DNA from: M3007 sp964484205
GTDB lineage: Bacteria; Bacteroidota; Bacteroidia; Chitinophagales; Saprospiraceae
Length of the DNA: 64,000 nucleotides
Direction of reading: 5' to 3'
Assembly: GCA_964484205.1 (NCBI GenBank)
Contig: CAZAEZ010000004.1
Coordinates: 1-64,000, forward strand
Part shown: positions 36,001 to 43,183 of the stretch, piece by piece
Layout: the number at the start of each line of letters is the position of its first letter
Position numbering within the stretch: position 1 is the first letter of the stretch
Notes under the pieces: generated by a model
Seen by the model: only the letters and a program-made list of their open reading frames with translations
Told to the model about the DNA's origin: nothing
Databases searched by the model: none
Made by a program: the position numbers and the translations under genes

Positions 36001-36369
36001 TTACATTTTTTGCCACCGCACCGTACGCGCTTTCCGGCCTTCATCCAGCTGCACCACGTATTCGCCCAAGGGAAGTTGATCAACCCGAAGGATCACCATA
36101 TTCCCTCCCAATGCGGTAACCAGGTTGCGCTTCAGGATGGTTTTGCCGGCACTGTTTTTTACACGCAGCATCAGGTCCTCGCCCCATTCGTCGGCTGTGA
36201 ATTCGATTAACAGGCGCTCGGTGGCCGGATTGGGATAAACGGCTACGAGTTGAATTTCGTCGTATTGTTGGGAATCGGTGCCGGTTGTTGCCTCCGCTTC
36301 TTGCGCAAACAAATTAGCACTGAAAAGAAACACGGCAACCAGGAACATAACTTTCAGGATATTTTTCAT
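36001..36369 (-). CDS. Very small T9SS sorting-domain protein
   Basis: 122 residues from MKNILKVMFLVAVFLFSANLFAQ (signal peptide) at 36369; the frame opens at 36408. After about 18 polar residues the rest is a complete type A sorting domain: VAVYPNPATERLLIEF, SAGKTILKRNL, VDQLPLGEYVVQLDEGRKARTVRWQKM. There is no cargo domain between signal and tail. Either the tail itself is the product (a decoy, a plug or a competitor for the sortase) or it is a relic of a longer gene. It lies upstream of nothing obvious; rplY runs the same way downstream. Confidence 0.75.
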   Translation of the reverse strand: MKNILKVMFLVAVFLFSANLFAQEAEATTGTDSQQYDEIQLVAVYPNPATERLLIEFTADEWGEDLMLRVKNSAGKTILKRNLVTALGGNMVILRVDQLPLGEYVVQLDEGRKARTVRWQKM

Positions 36370-36501
36370 GACATCATCAATTTTTGTTAAAATATGCAGG
36401 AGGGACAAACCCCTGAAGCGAACTCAAAATTGATGATTTTATACCCTGCGGTGCAAGTGTGCCGGTTAGTGTACGGGGTGATGGTGGTCATTCGGGCCTA
36501 A

Positions 36502-36588
36502 AACCTGTCAGGTCAAATTTTCACCCTCCCGTAGGGGCGACCGCGAGGGTTGCCCCTACGGGAGGGTGAAAATTTGACCTGACAGGTT
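36502..36588. repeat. 41-bp-arm hairpin at the 3' end of the polyferredoxin gene
   Basis: Arms 36502-36542 and 36548-36588 differ at one position (which still allows a G-U pair) with a 5-base loop. The arm end contributes to the TAA stop of the gene at 36587. It lies between the starts/ends of two minus-strand genes and could stop transcription in both directions. Confidence 0.9.
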
Positions 36589-37915
36589 AGTGCACACGCT
36601 CCGCCCGCAACTTGGCTGCACGGCTATCCACATCAGCACCCGCGCCTTCGAGGCGCAGCACCCCCCGCGGGCATACGGCTGCACAAATGCCGCAGCCCAC
36701 GCAGGAAGCCCGCACCACATCCTGACCCCGTTGCGCATAGTGGCGCACGTCAATACCCATTTCGCAATAGGTCGAACAATTGCCGCAGCTGATGCACTGC
36801 CCGCCGTTTGCCGTGATGCGAAATTTGGATTTTTTCCGTTGAAAAATGCCGAGAATAGCCGCTTGCGGGCAACCAAAACGACACCACACCCTGCTGCCCA
36901 TCAGTGGATAAAACCCCACACCGACCACACCGCTAAACGCCATGCCGATGATGTAGCCGTACCAGGTGTAAAATGTCTGCGACCAGCTGCCCAATACGGC
37001 GCCTTTTTGATAGGAGTTTACCCAAAGTAATCCGGTTACCAAAACCACCGCCACCAGCACCCCGTGGATCATCCAGCGCTCGATCTTCCAGGCGTTCAAA
37101 CTTTTGTCCGACAAATGCCGGAACGGATCGCCGGCCGTCTCGGCAAGTCCGCCGCAGCCGCACACCCAGGAGCAGTACCAGCGTTTTCCAAAAAACCAGG
37201 TCAGCACGGGCGTCGCCACGAACGTCATCAGCGCCCCGAATGCCAACAAGTACGGCCCAATGGCATACCCGCCAAAATAGTTAGCCGCCGAGGGGGTTCC
37301 ATACCAGTCCTTCAAAGGCCAGAAATAGGTAAAATAGTACTCCGGCTGGTTCATCGCCTGCATAAACGCCGGGATCAGGAATGCAAAACCAAGCTGGAAA
37401 AAACTCACCGATATGGTGCGGATCACCTGGTAACGGCTGTGCCGGTACTTGTACCCGAATTTCAAGCCCATCACCAGCACGGAAAAGGTGTACAAACTGC
37501 CGTAAACAAACCACTTGTCGGCCGGCTTGCCTTTCAACAGCTGGCTGAGCGGACTGAATAAATCCGACAACCCCGCAAACCAGGCCGCCGGCCCGAAATA
37601 CAGCGCCGTGTAAAACCCGGTGAGCACAATGGCCGCCAGCCAGGCCCATATGCCGCGGGCGCTCAGGCTTCGGAACCATACGCCGTTGTTTTGGATGCCT
37701 TCGGGCCGGCGCAGGTACTCCACCCGGACAAACAGCACCACGCCGGTTGTCATCAGGCCGAGCGCGAGCAGCAAGACCGGCAAAGGCGCGAATGCATCTC
37801 GGGCAAACCAAACCAGCAACAGCAGCACCACACCGGCGCCGGCCAGTGCCAGCGCGAGTTTTTGTTTCCAGGATGTGAGGACCGGGGGGCTGGGGGCGAG
37901 GCTGGTGTTTGTCAT
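36587..37915 (-). CDS. Membrane polyferredoxin (NapH/NosR-like 4Fe-4S protein)
   Basis: 442 residues. Membrane helices occupy most of residues 15-330 (LALALAGAGVVLLLLVWFA, VLLLALGLMTTGVVLFV, FAFLIPAFMQAM). Two cysteine pairs lie near membrane faces (CSWVCGCGG and CRFGCP, the CxxxCP type of NapH/NosR/CcoG). The C-terminal end has two 4Fe-4S motifs: CISCGNCSTYCEMG and CVGCGICAAVCPRG. It would carry electrons across or along the inner membrane. The FAD oxidoreductase gene upstream on the same strand (separated by hairpin repeats) is a likely electron donor. Confidence 0.85.
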   Translation of the reverse strand: MTNTSLAPSPPVLTSWKQKLALALAGAGVVLLLLVWFARDAFAPLPVLLLALGLMTTGVVLFVRVEYLRRPEGIQNNGVWFRSLSARGIWAWLAAIVLTGFYTALYFGPAAWFAGLSDLFSPLSQLLKGKPADKWFVYGSLYTFSVLVMGLKFGYKYRHSRYQVIRTISVSFFQLGFAFLIPAFMQAMNQPEYYFTYFWPLKDWYGTPSAANYFGGYAIGPYLLAFGALMTFVATPVLTWFFGKRWYCSWVCGCGGLAETAGDPFRHLSDKSLNAWKIERWMIHGVLVAVVLVTGLLWVNSYQKGAVLGSWSQTFYTWYGYIIGMAFSGVVGVGFYPLMGSRVWCRFGCPQAAILGIFQRKKSKFRITANGGQCISCGNCSTYCEMGIDVRHYAQRGQDVVRASCVGCGICAAVCPRGVLRLEGAGADVDSRAAKLRAERVH

Positions 37916-37932
37916 GAGTTATTGTGGCTGTA

Positions 37933-38094
37933 GTGAGGCGGTGACTTCGAGTCACCGCTTCACTGCGTTAGATAGTGAGGCGGTGACTTCGAGCACAGCT
38001 TCACTGCGTTAGATAGCGAGGCGGTGACTTCGAGTCACCGCCTCACTGCGTTAGATAGCGAGGCGGTGACTTCGAGTCACCGCCTCGCTATGGG
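37933..38094. repeat. Four tandem 41-42-bp hairpin repeats
   Basis: Units start at 37933, 37975, 38016 and 38058; each contains a hairpin of type GAGGCGGTGACT-tcg-AGTCACCGCCTC and is joined by actgcgttagata. The second unit has an imperfect right arm. The last unit supplies the final codons (IARR) and stop of the upstream oxidoreductase. Confidence 0.92.
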
Positions 38095-39444
38095 CGTTAG
38101 AAATTTTAAGACTGCCGGCAGTCCACGCTTTTGCTGCAAGCGTAAGTCTGTATCGTTTTTCCGGTTGTATTGCTCAATGAGGTGTGCTTCATATTGCCTG
38201 GAAAACTCCGGGTCGAAATTGGCCAACCCCAGTTGTGGCAACACGGTTTCGATATGGGCGCCCGTCCGAAGCCAGCGTTCGCACACTTCCTGCCGGTACC
38301 GCACGCCCATGAGGTTGAACCCGAGGATGCGCCCCGTCGCTTTTTCATAATTCAGGCGAATACTTTTTTTACCGTCGGCATGCTCCCAGTACAGGCCGGC
38401 TTGTTCCGGCGGCAGCGCGGCGCGGATGTCGCCGTACACCTGGTATTCGATATCGAAAAATTTGGCGGAGTTAAACCAGATTCCCGGGTTGTAGGCTGTC
38501 CGGTTACCGGTGAGGTTGTGTGCCAGCATTTCGCCCATCATGCGGCCGGTGTACCAGACGGCCTCGATGGACCGGCGCCCCGGTTGCGGCCGGCGAAGTT
38601 CGGCACAATCGCCCACAGCGTACACGTCGGGCAGGTTGGTTTCCAGGTAGTCGTTGACCAGTATGCCACGGCCAAGTTCCAGGGCGCTGTTTTTCAAAAA
38701 TTCAATATTGGGACGCACACCGACAGTCAGGCCCACAAATCCACAGGCAATCTCCTCTCCTGCCCGGGTGACCACTGCCCGGCAATGCCCCCGCCCGTCG
38801 TCCAGAATTTCGCGCAGATCGGTTTGCAACCGCAGGTCAATATGATGCTCGCGCAAATGGCGGCTCACCATGGCGGCCTCTTCCGGGGGCAATACATTGC
38901 CCCAAAAATCTTTTTCGCGCACCAAAAATGTAACGGGAATTTGCCGGGAATGAAACATCTCGGCCATTTCCACGCCGATCAAGCCGCCGCCTGCGATCAC
39001 GGCGCGCGCGCCTCCTCCCTGGGGCGGGGGTTGGCGGGAGGCCTGCTCCATCGTTGCCAAATCCTGCAAATGATACAGCCCCTGCACGCCCTGAAGATTC
39101 TCGCCCGGCCAGCCAAACTTGTTGGGTCGGGAACCCACGGCCAGCACCAGTTTGTCGTAGGCAATGGTTTTCCCGCCGGTTGCATGCAATGTTTTTTTGT
39201 CAAAATCGATGCGGGCAATGCGGGCGCGCAGGCGCTGAATGCGGTTTTTATCCCAAAACCAGGGCTCGTAAGGCCGGGTGTCGCGCTCCCGCATATGCCC
39301 CATGTAAATGTACATCAGGGCGGTACGGCTGAAAAACTCGTCGGATTCGTCGGAAATGACGAGAATTTCATGGTCGCTGCGCTTGCGGATAAACCGCGCC
39401 GCCGTGATGCCGCTGATGCCGTTGCCGAGGATGACGATTTTCAT
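38077..39444 (-). CDS. NAD(P)/FAD-dependent oxidoreductase
   Basis: 455 residues from MKIVILGNGISGITAA (FAD-binding GxGxxG at about 7-12) at 39444; the frame extends to 39507 through repeat DNA. Other motifs: YDKLVLAVGSRPN, the NAD-binding VIAGGGLIGVEMAEMF near residue 160, and VYAVGDCAEL near residue 275. It belongs to the NADH-dependent ferredoxin/nitrite-reductase-like flavoprotein group. It precedes the membrane polyferredoxin gene, so it may pass electrons from NAD(P)H to that protein. The last four residues derive from the tandem hairpin array. Confidence 0.85.
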   Translation of the reverse strand: MKIVILGNGISGITAARFIRKRSDHEILVISDESDEFFSRTALMYIYMGHMRERDTRPYEPWFWDKNRIQRLRARIARIDFDKKTLHATGGKTIAYDKLVLAVGSRPNKFGWPGENLQGVQGLYHLQDLATMEQASRQPPPQGGGARAVIAGGGLIGVEMAEMFHSRQIPVTFLVREKDFWGNVLPPEEAAMVSRHLREHHIDLRLQTDLREILDDGRGHCRAVVTRAGEEIACGFVGLTVGVRPNIEFLKNSALELGRGILVNDYLETNLPDVYAVGDCAELRRPQPGRRSIEAVWYTGRMMGEMLAHNLTGNRTAYNPGIWFNSAKFFDIEYQVYGDIRAALPPEQAGLYWEHADGKKSIRLNYEKATGRILGFNLMGVRYRQEVCERWLRTGAHIETVLPQLGLANFDPEFSRQYEAHLIEQYNRKNDTDLRLQQKRGLPAVLKFLTPIARR

Positions 39445-39477
39445 ATGTGATGCATGGTTTTGTTTTTTGTGATGGGT

Positions 39478-39606
39478 AGGGGCGACCCTTGCGGTCGCCC
39501 GGCCCAATCGTTCTGATTATTCCCCGGGGCGACCGCATTCCCCGGGGCGACCGCATTCCCCGGGGCGACCGCATTCCCCGGGGCGACCGCGAGGGTCGCC
39601 CCTACG
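39478..39606. repeat. 18-bp tandem array inside a GGGGCGACC inverted repeat
   Basis: Four copies of ccccggggcgaccgcatt (39522-39591; the last is truncated), each itself palindromic at CCCCGGGG, flanked by taggggcgaccc... and ...gggtcgcccctac as an outer pair. It lies just upstream of the FAD oxidoreductase gene start. Confidence 0.9.
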
Positions 39607-39801
39607 GGTGGGGAAATTAACGCCATTTAGAGAAACCGCCGTTTATTCCCCAACCGGCAAACCCCGAACATGTCCCGGCAAAGACAATATGGGGCTCGAA
39701 TTTCCTTTTTTTTACGGCATAACCGGCGCACAAAAAAAGCGGCAGGCTGCACAGCGCAGCCCACCGCTTTCGGTTTTCACTTGGTATTCTTATTCGGGCA
39801 A

Positions 39802-42684
39802 TTACCGGACGACAATCAGCTTGGCCGTCTTAACAGCCGGACCTGCCTGAATACGGACAAAATAAAATCCGGACGGCAGATCATTGGTGTTTAACGTGTG
39901 CATTTGCGGGCCGGCGAAAGCTTTTTCATTGATTTGCTGGCCGAAATATTGGCCATCCATGCCGTAAACTTCCACCACGACATCCGCATTTTGAGCCAAC
40001 GAAAACTCCAGTGTGGTTTGTTCCGTTGCTACCGTGGGGTAAAGTTTTACACCCCCCACGTACTTGTCGGCTTCATCCGTTTCCGTCAAGCAAGCCACGT
40101 TTTTCTCTACAAACTCGCTCCAGCCGCAGGTCCAGTCGTTAGAACCGTCGAAAGCGCCGACATACGTTACTTTATCAAAGAACGGAATGTTGATACGGGC
40201 AGCAGCAAAAGACGCACCGCCAAGTGCCGGGGAGGTATACGTCGGTTGGGCATTGGGCATATCCAGGTAAAAAGCATCCTGGAGGGCAACAGCACCGGAA
40301 GCGGCGTTGGAGCCATTACCCCAGCCACCGGTGTTGAACCAGGCAGCAACGTCGAAGCCGGCCTCCGTGGTAGTCAGCAGGGAAGTCGGTCCGGCCACCC
40401 AGGTATTTTTCACCTCAAGTTTGCCGGCTTGTGCGTTGGCTACGGTGCTGGCGCCGTCGATCAGCAGCCCCACCGGATAGCTACCCATGAGCAGCGAGTT
40501 GAAAATACCAATTTCGCAGTTGCGGCGCAGGTGGGCGGCGCGTTTGTAGTCGGATGCCGGGCTGGCGCCGGGGCCAAGCAACGTCACATTGGAAAATGTC
40601 GGAGCCGTTTTGGGCGTCAGGTCGGAACCTGCACCGTTGTTATCCACTTCAAAACCATTGGAACCCGAGATGTCGGCCACCTGCGGATCGCGTACCGACA
40701 AGGCGTGTTGCACATTTCCGGCAAAGCCGAAATCGCAGTCAAAATCATCATCCAGACCGCGGTAAGCGATCAGGTGTTTGCAGTTGACCGTGCCGCCAAA
40801 CCATTCGAAAGAGTCGTCGTTGGCATACGAAACCTGCACATAGTCGACAGTAGTTCCGCTACCTACACCACCGAAGGTGATGCCGTTGATTTCGTTGTTG
40901 GGCTGGAAAGCAATACCGGCATATTCAACGCGCACATAGCGCAGGATACCGGAGTTGTCGCCGGCTATTGCGCCGCCGGGCTGGTCGCCGCCGCCGTACA
41001 GGCCTTTCACCGGGTCGATACCGCCTTCAATCAGGCCAAGCCCGGGCGTACCGTTGTAGGTTTGGTTGGTTGGCGCATACCCCAACAGGATCAGGCCGCC
41101 CCAGTCGCCATAGGTCGGCTCGGATTCATTGCTGGTAAATACGATCGGGAGGCCCAGTTTGCCGTCGGCAATAATTTTGCTGCCGCGGGTAACAATCAGC
41201 GAGCCTTTGCTTGCTTTGTCGCCTTTAATGACGGTACCGGGTTCGATCGTCAGTTGAGCGCCGTTGGTCACATAAACAAAACCTTGCAGGAGGTAGGTTT
41301 TGTCGGCGGTCCAGGTTGTATTGCTGCTGATATCCCCGGCAACGGTAACGACCCCGTTGGCAGGCAGGCAGCCTGCATTTTCCCAGCGTGCCCAGGGGCA
41401 GGTCCAGTCGCCGGAAGGGCCGAACGCACCGGCATAGCTTACCGGGATGAAGAAAGGATCCTGAATGCGGGCATCGTCAAATTTTGCATAGCCCAATACC
41501 GGCGATGTCACACCCGGACGCGGGTTCGGCAAGTCGATATTGAACGGATCAACCAAACCGGCGTCGGCAGAATTTGGGCCGGTGGAGATGCCCATAGCCG
41601 CTGCATACGCCGCGATATCGAAGCCGGCTTCGGTGGTGCTCAACGGTGCGGTCATGCCATGGTAAAAGGAATTTTTAACCACAAACTTGCCCGATTGCGC
41701 ATTGGCAACCGTGCTGGCGCCGTCGATCAGCAAACCAACCGGGAAAGAACCGACGAAAACGGAATTGTACACGCCAATTTCGCAATTGCGGCGCAGGTGA
41801 TTGGCGCGCTTGTAATCGATCGAGAAATTAGCCCCGGAAGGACCGACAATGGTAACGTTGGAAAATGTCGGCGCTGTTTTTGGCGTCAGGTCCGAGCCCG
41901 AGCCGTTGTTATCCACCTCAAAACCGTTGGAGCCGCTGATGTCGGCCACTTGCGGATCGCGCACAGACAGGGCAAATTGAACCTTGCCGGCATAGCCAAA
42001 ATCACAGTCGAAGTCGTCATCCAGGCCGCGGTAAGCGATCAGGTATTTGCAATTGACGGTGCCGCCAAACCACTCGAACGAGTCGTCGTTCGCATAAGAC
42101 ACCTGCACGCATTCAACAACGGTTTTGGAACCGACCCCGCCAAACGTGATGCCATTGATCTCGTTATTCGGCTGAAAAGCGATACCGGCATATTCCACGC
42201 GAACAAAACGCAGCACGCCGGAGTTGTCGTCCGATTTGGCGCCGCCGGGTTGGTCGCCGCCGCCGTACAAGCCTTTGAGGGGATCAATACCGCCCTCAAT
42301 CAATCCGAGGCCGGGTGTACCGTTGTAGGTTTGGTTGGTCGGCGCATAACCCAAAATGATCAGGCCGCCCCAGTCGCCATAGGTCGGGGAAGATTCATTG
42401 CTGGTAAAAACGATCGGCTCGTTGGCCGTGCCGTTGGCAATGATCTGGCTGCCGCGCGTAACGATCAGCGAGCCTTTTGAAGCTTTTTCTCCTTTGATGG
42501 TCGTGCCTGCTTCGATGGTCAGTTTTGCACCATTGGTGACATACACAAAACCGGAAAGGAGGTAAGTATTGCCCTTGGTCCAGGTTTGATCAGCGGAAAT
42601 GTCGCCTGAAACAGTAACAACCTGAGCGGAAAGCTGCAACGAAGCCACACACAAGGCAGCGAGTAGTAAACGTACTTTTTGCAT
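39802..42684 (-). CDS. T9SS-sorted beta-helix protein with two ~430-residue internal repeats
   Basis: 960 residues: signal peptide (MQKVRLLLAALCVASLQLSAQ), repeat 1 (about 22-445), repeat 2 (about 446-860) and a sorting domain (VKLYPTVATEQTTLEFSL ... LPSGFYFVRIQAG). Both repeats contain YLLSGFVYVTNGAKLTIEAGT-type strands, GDWGGLIILGYAPTNQTYNG, VRVEYAGIAFQPNNEINGI and SYANDDSFEWFGGTVNCK, a right-handed beta-helix-like arrangement with few differences. No catalytic residues are recognised. It follows the TonB receptor gene on the same strand and is likely its surface partner. Confidence 0.85.
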   Translation of the reverse strand: MQKVRLLLAALCVASLQLSAQVVTVSGDISADQTWTKGNTYLLSGFVYVTNGAKLTIEAGTTIKGEKASKGSLIVTRGSQIIANGTANEPIVFTSNESSPTYGDWGGLIILGYAPTNQTYNGTPGLGLIEGGIDPLKGLYGGGDQPGGAKSDDNSGVLRFVRVEYAGIAFQPNNEINGITFGGVGSKTVVECVQVSYANDDSFEWFGGTVNCKYLIAYRGLDDDFDCDFGYAGKVQFALSVRDPQVADISGSNGFEVDNNGSGSDLTPKTAPTFSNVTIVGPSGANFSIDYKRANHLRRNCEIGVYNSVFVGSFPVGLLIDGASTVANAQSGKFVVKNSFYHGMTAPLSTTEAGFDIAAYAAAMGISTGPNSADAGLVDPFNIDLPNPRPGVTSPVLGYAKFDDARIQDPFFIPVSYAGAFGPSGDWTCPWARWENAGCLPANGVVTVAGDISSNTTWTADKTYLLQGFVYVTNGAQLTIEPGTVIKGDKASKGSLIVTRGSKIIADGKLGLPIVFTSNESEPTYGDWGGLILLGYAPTNQTYNGTPGLGLIEGGIDPVKGLYGGGDQPGGAIAGDNSGILRYVRVEYAGIAFQPNNEINGITFGGVGSGTTVDYVQVSYANDDSFEWFGGTVNCKHLIAYRGLDDDFDCDFGFAGNVQHALSVRDPQVADISGSNGFEVDNNGAGSDLTPKTAPTFSNVTLLGPGASPASDYKRAAHLRRNCEIGIFNSLLMGSYPVGLLIDGASTVANAQAGKLEVKNTWVAGPTSLLTTTEAGFDVAAWFNTGGWGNGSNAASGAVALQDAFYLDMPNAQPTYTSPALGGASFAAARINIPFFDKVTYVGAFDGSNDWTCGWSEFVEKNVACLTETDEADKYVGGVKLYPTVATEQTTLEFSLAQNADVVVEVYGMDGQYFGQQINEKAFAGPQMHTLNTNDLPSGFYFVRIQAGPAVKTAKLIVVR

Positions 42685-42821
42685 AGGAAGGTTTAATTTT
42701 TTATCGTGGTTTCAACCCCTGATTCCAGGGTTGTTTGTATTCGGCAAAGTTCGCCAGAAGCCCTACCGGCTTCGAATCCTATGGGTTAAATTTGCTTTAA
42801 GTCTGTATGAAGCGAATGTTA

Positions 42822-42858
42822 AGCCCGGGGGCCTTCGGATGGCTCCGAACTCCGGGCT
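42822..42858. repeat. Hairpin AGCCCGG...CCGGGCT
   Basis: An imperfect stem agcccggggg...ttcgga / tccgaa...ctccgggct in the leader region of the beta-helix gene. It might be an attenuator or a processing site; there is no T tract on the minus strand. Confidence 0.45.
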
Positions 42859-43016
42859 GTCCTTGCAAATCAGCCCGGTTGATGCTGTTCGGATTTGCAC
42901 TAAAAAGAAAAAATCCGGACAACTTGCGTCGCCCGGAATAAGTAGTCAATTCCTAACCTTATAACTACTAAAATCTGTATCCTGTATCAATGGGACAATT
43001 CGGGGAAGTAAGTAAT

Positions 43017-43178
43017 CCAAGTTGTGACCAACAAAAAAGCAGACAGGATTTACAAGATCAACAGGATTTTATCATGCCGGCTGCGCCGCCATCCGGTTTG
43101 TAAAAGTCGGCGTAGCCGACACTGATCATGTAAATCATGTAATTCCTGTCCATTTTTTCTTAGCAGGTCACAACTTGG
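43017..43178. repeat. Three-layer palindrome between TonB receptor and beta-helix genes
   Basis: Outer perfect 13-bp arms ccaagttgtgacc (43017-43029) and ggtcacaacttgg (43166-43178); middle imperfect arms at 43041-43067 and about 43124-43152 built of acaggat/atcctgt words; inner hairpin gtcggcgtagccgac (43107-43121). The middle word agacaggatttacaagat also forms the inner layer at 63451-63516. The gap 42685-43183 holds nothing else but the hairpin at 42822-42858. Confidence 0.88.
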
Positions 43179-43183
43179 GTTAT

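Noticed and set aside
37933..38094. Tandem hairpin array considered as a CRISPR array.
   Set aside because: Units are contiguous with no variable spacers; the linker is constant and there are no cas genes.
39522..39591. 18-bp repeats considered as a CRISPR or iteron array.
   Set aside because: No spacers and no replication initiator gene; the repeats are nested in an inverted repeat like the other intergenic elements.
39898..42480. An 860-residue open frame opposite the duplicated beta-helix gene.
   Set aside because: Antisense shadow of a repetitive, GC-rich gene; it has no signal peptide or domain, and the opposite strand has signal peptide and sorting tail.
42731..42964. 77-residue open frame upstream of the beta-helix gene.
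   Set aside because: No family, atypical composition, and it crosses a hairpin in the leader; likely non-coding.
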